A stretch of 24,723 nucleotides of DNA from a virus. Position 1 is the stretch's first letter, and each line of letters begins with the position of its first letter. The notes under the pieces were generated by a model that saw nothing but the letters and a program-made list of their open reading frames with translations, had not been told where the DNA came from and did not search any database. The stretch is taken from IMG/VR virus record IMGVR_UViG_3300001419_000051, positions 1 through 24,723 of that record. One strand, given 5' to 3'. The position numbers and the translations under genes were made by a program. This document shows positions 18,707 to 24,723 of the stretch, in pieces.

Positions 18707-19621
18707 ATGCACGTCGGCGAGTGCAGACACGAGTTCCGGCTCGACGCGCTCGACGATGTCGGCGTGTCCCCGGAACTGGTGCGCATCGTCCGCGAGCGGA
18801 TCCGCATTGCGGACGATGCGGCAGACCTCTTGAAGACCAACTTGACGACGGTGGTGCAGAACCTCGCGGTGCGGCTGCGCGCTGCGATGGGCGGCACCTC
18901 GGAAACGGATCGCATGCGGGCGGCCATCCTGTCGACGCGGCTCGAGAACGTCATCGACCTGCTCGACCAGGCTGGGATGAGTGAGGCGGAGGCGGAGTTC
19001 TTCCGGCCGTACAGGCGATTGGCTGACCTCGCGGACGACGGGCTCGAGGCGGCAGGCGTCCCGAACGCATCGCGGATCCTTGACGAGCCCGCGGCGCGGC
19101 TCGCGATCGACGCGACGATCGAGGACCACCTGCAGGGCTGGGAGAACGTCATCGAGCGGCCGATGGCGTCTCGCATTCTGTCGGGCATGCGGTCGGCGGC
19201 TGTCGGCGAGACGCTGGACGAGGTGGTGTCGCGCATCGTGGAGGAGGAGGACCGCCGGGTGAGTGGGGCGGTCACCGAGGCCAAGACCCGCATGGCGGAG
19301 TTCGACCGGGCGGCGCAAGAGGAGGCGGTGCTACAGGCTGAGCGCGCCGGGGCTGACCTGGTGCGCGTCTATCTCGGCCCGCTCGACGGCGTGACCCGCC
19401 CGTTCTGCCGTCCGTTGGTCGGCAAGGCGGTGACGCGGCGCCAGATCCAGGGGTTGAGCAACGGCCAGACCGCTGTGTCTCCGCTGTTCGCGGGCGGCGG
19501 GTACAACTGCCGTCACTCGTGGGTCGCGATGACCCCGGACGAGGTGCGACGCGCGGGGATCCCGCTGGCGACGCCCTCCGACATCTCGGCGGCGAACCAG
19601 GGCGGAAGGGCGAACCGATGA
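18707..19621 (+). CDS. MuF-like minor head protein
   Basis: This is a 304-aa protein from ATG 18707 with GGAGG 5 bases upstream. The first two thirds are helical. The C-terminal domain (about 215-285) reads 'VYLGPLDGVTRPFCRPLVGK' (D227, C234), then 'GGGYNCRHSWVAMTPDEVRR' with C268-R-H-S-W. The D-x-x-x-R-x-x-C...C-R-H pattern is that of phage Mu F-type C-terminal domains, carried on minor head proteins injected with or placed near the portal. In other phages this gene lies next to the portal; here it follows the capsid genes, which is unusual. Its ending overlaps the next ATG. Confidence 0.7.
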   Translation: MHVGECRHEFRLDALDDVGVSPELVRIVRERIRIADDAADLLKTNLTTVVQNLAVRLRAAMGGTSETDRMRAAILSTRLENVIDLLDQAGMSEAEAEFFRPYRRLADLADDGLEAAGVPNASRILDEPAARLAIDATIEDHLQGWENVIERPMASRILSGMRSAAVGETLDEVVSRIVEEEDRRVSGAVTEAKTRMAEFDRAAQEEAVLQAERAGADLVRVYLGPLDGVTRPFCRPLVGKAVTRRQIQGLSNGQTAVSPLFAGGGYNCRHSWVAMTPDEVRRAGIPLATPSDISAANQGGRANR

Positions 19622-20613
19622 GCGCGGCGAACACCCAGCGGAAGGCGATCATCGGCGAGGACCACACCTTCATCTGGACGGCGCCCGGCCCGCTGACGAC
19701 GACCCCGACGCTGACGCTGACCAAGCCGGACGGTACGGACATCGTGGACCTCGGTCTGCCCGTTGCGGGGCCGGCGTCGCTCTCGGCCATCGCTGCGGAC
19801 CGCCGCACGCTGACCATCGGTTCGCTGTCGCCTACCAACGCCTGCACCGGGCCGACCTTCGGTGCGGTCGCGGTCATCGGCCAGGATGGCGGCTACTCCA
19901 TCGCGCAGGTCGAGGCGTTCAACAGCGATACGGAGATCGTGCTGTCGCAGCCGCTGCCGCACCCGATCGACGTGGAGCTCGGCGCGACGGTCCAGTGGCT
20001 GACCTACGTGGCGACCATCGCGACGGCCGACTTGGGCTCGACTCCGCTGCGCAACATCGCATGGCGGATGGCGTTCGATCGCCGCTTCAACGGGCTCGGC
20101 GTGGAGCTAGAGACCGCGTCGCGCGGCGTGCTGCAGCTCGTTCGCGTGCCGTTCGACACCGGGCTGACGGACGCCGACGTCGCGGCGCTGGTGCCCAACG
20201 TTCTGGTGCCGGGGCGGCAGGACTCGATGGCGCCGCAGCGGGCGATGGCGCTCGCGATGGTGGAGCAGGCGGTGTCGGTCCGGCTGGACGCGGGGACCTA
20301 CCCGGACCAGCTGTCGGGCCGGCAGTTCTTGACGGCGCACGCCTACATGACCGCGCACCTGCTCGAGCAGGCGAGACGGCAGGCGCCCGGCGTCGAGCCG
20401 CGGACCGACCTGCTCGAGATGGCGATGCGGCTGATCACGGACGCGCTGCAGCGCCCGGAGTGGGTGGACGTCAACGACAACGGCATCGTCGACGAGGGCG
20501 AGGTCGACGCCTCGCAGCCGACGACGACGATGGTGGCCGGCACGTTCACCTCTGCGTTCGAGGCGGACGCGGACGCGCGCGGGCTGTATCTCGACATCGA
20601 CGAGAGCCGATGA
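19618..20613 (+). CDS. Head-tail connector-region protein with EF-hand loop
   Basis: This is a 331-aa protein from ATG 19618, overlapping the previous stop (ATGA). The N-terminal half (1-175) is beta-rich ('HTFIWTAPGPLTTTPTLTLT', etc.), resembling a virion beta-sandwich. Residues 200-280 are helical ('QRAMALAMVEQAVSVRLDAG', 'FLTAHAYMTAHLLEQARR'), like gp6-type head completion proteins. Residues 284-295 'DVNDNGIVDEGE' fit an EF-hand calcium loop exactly (ligands D284, N286, N288, D292, E295). It is placed between the MuF-like gene and the tail completion genes. The two-part build suggests a fusion of a decoration-like domain and an adaptor. The family is not recognised. Confidence 0.55.
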   Translation: MSAANTQRKAIIGEDHTFIWTAPGPLTTTPTLTLTKPDGTDIVDLGLPVAGPASLSAIAADRRTLTIGSLSPTNACTGPTFGAVAVIGQDGGYSIAQVEAFNSDTEIVLSQPLPHPIDVELGATVQWLTYVATIATADLGSTPLRNIAWRMAFDRRFNGLGVELETASRGVLQLVRVPFDTGLTDADVAALVPNVLVPGRQDSMAPQRAMALAMVEQAVSVRLDAGTYPDQLSGRQFLTAHAYMTAHLLEQARRQAPGVEPRTDLLEMAMRLITDALQRPEWVDVNDNGIVDEGEVDASQPTTTMVAGTFTSAFEADADARGLYLDIDESR

Positions 20614-21143
20614 GGCTCAAGGTCAAAACGCGAACGGTCGGTCCCGGTCTCCCGCTGCGCCTGTGGGGCGTGGGTGAGATGAAGGAGCTGGCGGTGGTCA
20701 CGCAAGGGGCGATGGTCCGTCGCGCGTTCCGGCAGGGGCGCGACGTCAAAGACCAGCCGTTCCGCCGGTACAGCACCCGGCCGATCTACATCGGCGGCTC
20801 GACGGCGCGGCGCCTGGCCCCGAAGGGCGGTCGGCGGACTGACGGCGGCTCGACGTACTACTCGGGCGGCTACGCCGAGTACAAGCGGCTGTCACGCCAG
20901 TTCAGCGGCGAGGACGCGCCCGTGGATCTGACGCTGTCCGGCCAGCTGCGCCGCTCGGTGCGCGTCGTCCGGGTCCTGCGCTACCTCGCGGAGATCGGGC
21001 CGACCGGGTCCGCTGCCATCTACGGCGCCGGGGTCGGCAAGGCGCGGCCCTTTGTCGGCGTGTCGCCGAACGACAGCAAGGCGCTGCGGCGAGCCCTCAC
21101 GCGGCTGGTGCGCAAGGCGATGAACCGGAGCCGCGCCCGATGA
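20610..21143 (+). CDS. Phage virion morphogenesis / tail completion protein (gpG/HK97 gp10-like)
   Basis: This is a 177-aa protein from ATG 20610, overlapping the previous stop. It is very basic. The family-like C-terminal part has 'LTLSGQLRRSVRVV', 'IYGAGVGKARPFVGVSPND' and a helical Arg-rich end ('ALRRALTRLVRKAMNRSRAR'). The 'G-x-ARPFVG' ending just before a basic helix is typical of Mu gpG and HK97 gp10-like tail completion proteins that sit at the head-tail joint. The 'STRPIYIGG' and 'GGYAEYKRL' stretches match the same group. It lies immediately before the tail-terminator gene, the expected order. Confidence 0.72.
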   Translation: MRLKVKTRTVGPGLPLRLWGVGEMKELAVVTQGAMVRRAFRQGRDVKDQPFRRYSTRPIYIGGSTARRLAPKGGRRTDGGSTYYSGGYAEYKRLSRQFSGEDAPVDLTLSGQLRRSVRVVRVLRYLAEIGPTGSAAIYGAGVGKARPFVGVSPNDSKALRRALTRLVRKAMNRSRAR

Positions 21144-21589
21144 GCAAGGTCAGCGCCATCCGCGACCACATCATCGGCCAGATCCGCGAGGTGGTGCCGT
21201 CGTTCGATCCGGCTGCGCGCCACACATGCCTCGACGACGGGACCGGCCACACACCGACGCTCGACGACCTCGTGAGCCAGGGGCGCGACCGGTTCTTCAT
21301 GCTGGAGTCCACCGGGGCGGTCGAGGACGGGATGACCGGCGTGGGCGTGATGCGGGTGCGTGAGAACCTGGTGGTGCGTTCCATCTACGCGCAGCCCGGC
21401 GAGCGCACGCGGCGCATGGCGGCCACCGACACGCTCGACCTGATGCTGCGCCTGCGCAACCCCGCGAATTGGGGCGCGGTCGGCATCGACGCCATCGTGA
21501 TCACCGACGCGGACGTGGACGAATCGGAAACGGAGGGCGGGGGACTCGTCGTGTCACGCCCTCTCGCGGTACTCTACATCGAGGATTGA
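21140..21589 (+). CDS. Tail terminator-like protein
   Basis: This is a 149-aa protein from ATG 21140 (ATGA overlap). It starts with a helix ('VSAIRDHIIGQIREVVPSF') and contains 'GVGVMRVRENLVVRSIYAQPGE', 'AATDTLDLMLRLRNP' and a final strand 'GGGLVVSRPLAVLYIED'. That alpha/beta layout ending in a beta strand, at this position directly before the tail tube gene, matches tail terminator proteins (lambda gpU-like) that cap the tail tube. The call rests mainly on gene order, length and secondary structure. Confidence 0.65.
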   Translation: MSKVSAIRDHIIGQIREVVPSFDPAARHTCLDDGTGHTPTLDDLVSQGRDRFFMLESTGAVEDGMTGVGVMRVRENLVVRSIYAQPGERTRRMAATDTLDLMLRLRNPANWGAVGIDAIVITDADVDESETEGGGLVVSRPLAVLYIED

Positions 21590-21601
21590 AAGGGGGCCGA
21601 C

Positions 21602-22888
21602 GTGCCGGCACTTGAGACAGTTGCAGTCGCGGTCGAGTCGTCCTACGGGTCGCCCGCCGCCACCTCGCCCGTGCCGGACGTGTCCGGGCTGACGTTCGTG
21701 TCCGGCGAGTTCATCCGCGCGGAGGCGGTCTACGACGGGCAGGAGACGCCCAACGTGGACCTGGAGTTGACGCGGTCGAGCGTCGGGCGCCTGCCGCCTG
21801 AGCCGGTGACCGTCAACGTGGCCGGCACGCCGCAGCCCGGCCGGCAGATCGACGCCATCACGCTCGAGGCCCCCATCCGGGGGATCGGCGCAGCGTCCGC
21901 CTTCGCGACCTACGACCTGATCCCGATCATGCGGTGTCTCAACACCGCGCTCGGGTTCAGCGATGCGGGCGCGGACACCGACACCGTCGTCGGCGGCACC
22001 GACGCGAACAACTTCGAGCCGACGACCGCCGCCAACATGGCCGCGGGTCGACTGTTCCAGTGGACCGAGAACGGGCGCGTCGAGTATTCGGCGGTGACCG
22101 AGATCAGCAGCGGCGGCGGCAACGACCTGACGTGCTCGCCCGCGCTGTCCGGCACGCCCGGCGCCGCGGACGTGATGCGGCTCTGCGCGATGCTCGGGCC
22201 GACGCTCGGGACGAACCTGTCGCTGGGCGCGTCGGTCGCGATCCGGTTCGACATGCTATCGCACCGGTTCATCGCGGTCGGCTGCCGCTGTCGGCGCGCC
22301 GCGTTCGAACTGCGCGACGGGCTCGTGTACGTGACCGTCGAGATGGTCCCCGGGCTCATCATCGACGACGACGGGTCCGCCTCGATGGTGGATCCGACCG
22401 TGGCGGACGGCACCGTCGCGACCTTCCTCGGCTCGTACTTCGTGTACAGCGACGCGATCGGGACCGCTACGGCGCCGTACGCGCTCGGCCGCAACACGCT
22501 GAACGTCGGGTCGTGGTCGCTGGAGATCGCCTTCACCTGGCAGCAGCAGGGCGGCTCCGCGAACCAGATCGGGCTGTCGGCGCTGGAGCTGGCCGACGTC
22601 GAGGCCACGCTGTCCATCGAGCGCGCCGAGCTCGACAGCACGCTGCGCACCGACTTCATCAACTCGCGCAAGCGCAACATCATGGTCGGCTGCGGCCGGC
22701 AGGGCGTCGGCAACGGATTCTGCATCTCGCTCGGCGCGGCGCACCTGGTCAACGACTCGCTCCCGCAGGAGGGCGAGAACGGCATTAACCAGCAGCGCGC
22801 GACGTGGCGGGCGGGTCAGTACAGCGGCGACACTGCCGGGACGTCGCAGACCGCCAACCTGGACCTGGCGATCGGGTTCGTCCGGTAG
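21602..22888 (+). CDS. Major tail tube protein
   Basis: This is a 428-aa protein from GTG 21602 with AAAGGGGG upstream. It is Gly/Thr/Ser-rich and beta-rich ('VDLELTRSSVGRLPPEPVTV', 'NTLNVGSWSLEIAFTWQQQ', 'DVEATLSIERAELDSTLRTDF'), and contains four to five cysteines. Position (after the tail terminator, before the tail assembly chaperone frameshift gene and the tape measure protein) identifies the tail tube subunit. The protein is longer than most tube proteins (150-250 aa), suggesting an inserted or C-terminal decoration domain. Siphophage-like layout, as no sheath gene precedes it. Confidence 0.75.
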   Translation: MPALETVAVAVESSYGSPAATSPVPDVSGLTFVSGEFIRAEAVYDGQETPNVDLELTRSSVGRLPPEPVTVNVAGTPQPGRQIDAITLEAPIRGIGAASAFATYDLIPIMRCLNTALGFSDAGADTDTVVGGTDANNFEPTTAANMAAGRLFQWTENGRVEYSAVTEISSGGGNDLTCSPALSGTPGAADVMRLCAMLGPTLGTNLSLGASVAIRFDMLSHRFIAVGCRCRRAAFELRDGLVYVTVEMVPGLIIDDDGSASMVDPTVADGTVATFLGSYFVYSDAIGTATAPYALGRNTLNVGSWSLEIAFTWQQQGGSANQIGLSALELADVEATLSIERAELDSTLRTDFINSRKRNIMVGCGRQGVGNGFCISLGAAHLVNDSLPQEGENGINQQRATWRAGQYSGDTAGTSQTANLDLAIGFVR

Positions 22889-22924
22889 GGGCGAGCGGGC
22901 AGACACACACAGCGGGAGAGCGAC

Positions 22925-23497
22925 ATGGGGCTGACGAGGCACATCGCGAGACTGTCCACCGACGAGCGCATCACGATCGTGCTGTCGGTAGACCCGGACA
23001 TCGCGGAGAACAACACCGAGGAGCAGATCGCCGGCTACTTCGACACGCTGCGGCTGTCGGACCTGACGGTGCCCGACACGGCGACGCGGGTGGTCATCCG
23101 GCCGCTGTCCATCGCCGAGCGTGACGCTGCGGAGGACCGGGCCGAGGAGCACAGCCGGGCGCGTCGGTCGCGTCGCGGCGAGCAGTTGGCGGCGGACATG
23201 TTCGAGGCGGCGCGCACGGCGCAGGCCGAGGCGGAGGACGACGAGAAGGCGGCGGCCGGGGTCGAGGCCATCGCCAAGTGGGAGCGGGCGCTGGACGACG
23301 ACGACGCGCGGGCGCTCGAGGGGCACCTGCGCTGGTCGAACGCCCGAGTCGAGGAGCTGGCGCTGGCCGGCCTGGTGGACCCCACCGACGAGGTCGTGGA
23401 CATCGTGAAGGGCGCGCCGGACGTCGCCCGAGAGATTGCGAGCGCCGTGGAGCGGGTGTCGACCCTCCCAAAAGCGCGCTTCTCGCTCTCCGGCTAG
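22925..23497 (+). CDS. Tail assembly chaperone, short form (G-like)
   Basis: This is a 190-aa protein from ATG 22925 with AGCGGGAGA five bases upstream. It is acidic and helical ('VVIRPLSIAERDAAEDRAEE', 'LAADMFEAARTAQAEAEDDEKAA', 'LAGLVDPTDEVVDIVKGAP'), lying between tail tube and tape measure genes, the fixed position of tail assembly chaperones. Near its end the slippery site CCCAAAA (23467-23473) allows a -1 shift into a longer C-terminal frame. It binds and guides the tape measure protein during tail assembly and is not found in the mature virion. Confidence 0.8.
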   Translation: MGLTRHIARLSTDERITIVLSVDPDIAENNTEEQIAGYFDTLRLSDLTVPDTATRVVIRPLSIAERDAAEDRAEEHSRARRSRRGEQLAADMFEAARTAQAEAEDDEKAAAGVEAIAKWERALDDDDARALEGHLRWSNARVEELALAGLVDPTDEVVDIVKGAPDVAREIASAVERVSTLPKARFSLSG

Positions 23498-23919
23498 CGG
23501 TCCGGTACGCGGACGACGAGGGCGGCACACGGTGGCGCTGTAGTCAGTGCGCAGATCGCCGAGAGACCTGGGACCGTCGCGGACGCTGCGGCGGCTCGAT
23601 GAGGGAGACGCGAGGAATGGAAATCTGGGCGCACCCGATGATGGACCACGCGACGTTCACCTCGTGTCCGGTCGCGGTCTTCGGCGGGAGTTCCATCACC
23701 ACCCCGATGCGCGAAAGGTTGCGCGGCGGACCGTCCCCGGATCCGTGGCTGTCGCGGGCGTTCAGGGCGCTGCGTGTGGCGGCCAACGGGGGCGCCCTCG
23801 CGGATGTTCTCGGCCCGCTGTCCGCCGCCGGCACCGAGGCGGTTTGCGCCATCACCGCCGAGCGTGACGCGATGCAGGCGGAGCAGCTGGAGCGCGCACA
23901 GAAGAAGGGCGGCGGCTGA
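22925..23919 (+). CDS. Tail assembly chaperone, frameshifted long form (GT-like)
   Basis: The -1 shift at CCCAAAA joins residues 1-183 of the short form to the frame that continues to TGA 23917-23919. The predicted product is 331 aa (183 + 148). The extension begins 'SALLALRLAVRYADDEGGTR' and carries C-x2-C (WRCSQCADR) and a further Cys (GRCGG), which could bind zinc. It continues with 'MEIWAHPMMDHATFTSC' and a helical end 'TAERDAMQAEQLERAQKKGGG'. The overlap and position exactly reproduce the lambda G/GT scheme, where the T part binds the tape measure protein. Confidence 0.75.
23467..23473 (+). promoter_or_regulatory. -1 programmed ribosomal frameshift site CCCAAAA
   Basis: In the chaperone frame the bases read C-CCA-AAA, the X-XXY-YYZ form; slipping back one base re-pairs both tRNAs (CCC-AAA). 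The chaperone frame stops eight codons later, while the -1 frame is open for 148 codons. A GTCCG-N5-CGGAC hairpin lies 26 bases downstream at 23500-23514 and might stimulate the shift. Confidence 0.75.
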
Positions 23920-24723
23920 TGGCGGTCACACGCGAGATCGTCCGGCTGATCGTCCAGGGCGGCAAGAAGGCCGAGAAGGATTTCAAGGGAGCGGCCGGCG
24001 CACTCGGGCTGATCGGCAAGACGGCCGGTGTCGTGACCGGCGTGCTCGGCGGCGCCACCGCTGCGATGGCGGCGTTCAACGCGGCGCTGGAGGTCGGCAC
24101 CGCGGGCGCCAAGATCCGCGACCTCGAGCAGGCGGTGACGCGCCTCGGGACGACCGCTCAGGACGTTGACCGCCTCCGGTCTGCGGTCGCAGGCACGGTC
24201 ACGGACGCGGACCTGCTCCGGTTCAACAACATGGCCCGAACGCTCGGGCTGACGCAGGAGCAGTTCCAGAAGGCGACCGAGGTCGCGAAGGCGGCGGCCG
24301 GGACGCTCGGGATCGACGTGCGCTTCGCGGTCGAGTCGGTCTCGACCGGCCTGGCGCGTCAGTCGAAGTTGTGGCTCGACAACCTCGGGATCGTCATCGA
24401 CACCGAGAAGGCCTACAAGGATTACGCCGCCAGCATCGGGACGACCGCGTCCGCGCTGGACGACGCGCAGAAGAAGCAGGCGTTCTTCAACGCCTTCGTC
24501 GAGGCCGGCAACCGGCTCATCTCTCAGGCGCCGGCCGATCGTTACGCGGACCAGTTCGAGCGCGTGGCGGCCGAACTCGGCAACGTTTCGGATGCGGCGG
24601 CGAAGCTGGCGTCGGTGGCGCTCGGGCGCGCGATTGACGCGCTGGACGAGATGAGCGGCGCGGCACAGCGCGCGCGGGACGCGGCCGATCCGCTCGCCGC
24701 GCGGCTGCGTAAGGCAGGCGAGG
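23919..24723 (+). CDS. Tape measure protein (N-terminal part, runs off the window)
   Basis: ATG 23919 overlaps the chaperone long-form stop (TGATG), and the frame is open to the right edge, 268 codons. The start 'AVTREIVRLIVQGGKKAEKD' is followed by a hydrophobic segment ('LGLIGKTAGVVTGVLGGATAAMAAF', about residues 30-56). Helical heptad-rich sequence then follows ('LEQAVTRLGTTAQDVDRLRS', 'QEQFQKATEVAKAAAGTLG', 'DAQKKQAFFNAFVEAGNRLI'). Tape measure proteins set tail length and form the channel used at DNA entry. Position after the frameshifting chaperone is diagnostic. Confidence 0.88.
   Translation, partial: MAVTREIVRLIVQGGKKAEKDFKGAAGALGLIGKTAGVVTGVLGGATAAMAAFNAALEVGTAGAKIRDLEQAVTRLGTTAQDVDRLRSAVAGTVTDADLLRFNNMARTLGLTQEQFQKATEVAKAAAGTLGIDVRFAVESVSTGLARQSKLWLDNLGIVIDTEKAYKDYAASIGTTASALDDAQKKQAFFNAFVEAGNRLISQAPADRYADQFERVAAELGNVSDAAAKLASVALGRAIDALDEMSGAAQRARDAADPLAARLRKAGE

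Noticed and set aside
17255-19318. Long minus-strand open frame (687 codons) opposite capsid and MuF-like genes
   Set aside because: It crosses several plus-strand genes and a hairpin region, has low-complexity composition and no ribosome site or plausible domain.
23599-23919. Independent gene starting at ATG 23599 or 23617
   Set aside because: Possible, but the perfectly phased CCCAAAA site and the open -1 frame upstream fit the standard frameshifted chaperone better.

Overview
This window is about 24.7 kb of a tailed double-stranded DNA phage (free or integrated) from a host with very GC-rich DNA. Almost every base is coding, genes overlap by 1-4 bases at ATGA/GTGA/TGATG junctions, and GTG starts are common. 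The host cannot be fixed from the sequence. The GC-rich coding and a small Cys-rich peptide with a DxDCxxGxC-like pattern are reminiscent of Myxococcota, but this is only a hint. No integrase, tRNA, rRNA, CRISPR array or insertion sequence was found, and no gene-free stretch exceeds 300 bases. The longest non-coding stretches are the control region 4615-4720, 11317-11374, 13885-13960 and 18621-18706.

Layout. (1) 1-1289, rightward: the end of an unidentified gene, then three or four small proteins with membrane segments and coiled coils that look like a lysis cassette (spanin-like, XhlA-like, holin-like). (2) 1286-4614, leftward: an XRE-type repressor followed by a 67-aa protein, a YqaJ/lambda-Exo-type exonuclease, a RecT-type annealing protein, a 14-codon micro-ORF, a 76-aa protein, a protein with three DNA-binding modules plus a zinc-finger-like motif, and a 78-aa protein. 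This operon meets the lysis cassette tail to tail, with the two stop codons sharing one CTAG. (3) 4615-4720: a symmetric divergent control region with a 22-bp operator dyad overlapping the -35 elements of two opposed promoters. (4) 4721-8478, rightward: replication genes (48-aa protein, lambda-O-like initiator with an iteron origin inside the gene, DnaB-like helicase), accessory proteins and a RusA-type resolvase. (5) 8502-13884: zinc-ribbon and membrane small proteins, small and large terminase, three small proteins, a fused SNF2-type helicase/DNA methyltransferase, and a DUF7768-like protein. (6) 13961-24723: the structural operon: portal, ClpP-type maturation protease with a nested scaffold start, decoration protein, major capsid protein, MuF-like protein, connector/completion proteins, tail terminator, tail tube, tail assembly chaperone with a -1 frameshift, and the start of the tape measure protein, which runs off the window.

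How it works together. The repressor probably controls both early operons from the shared operator. The left operon supplies a two-component recombinase (5'-3' exonuclease plus annealing protein). The right operon initiates replication at an origin embedded in the initiator gene and loads the DnaB-like helicase; RusA would resolve branched intermediates before terminase packages DNA through the DUF935-like portal. Promoter-like sequences before the helicase-methyltransferase (11308-11336) and before the portal (13899-13927) could split this long rightward unit into separately controlled transcripts.

The most interesting points are the iteron origin inside the initiator gene, the symmetric divergent operator with a probably leaderless repressor message, the helicase-methyltransferase fusion beside a DUF7768 protein, the three-module DNA-binding protein, the CCCAAAA frameshift site, the nested scaffold start, and a perfect EF-hand loop in a connector protein.
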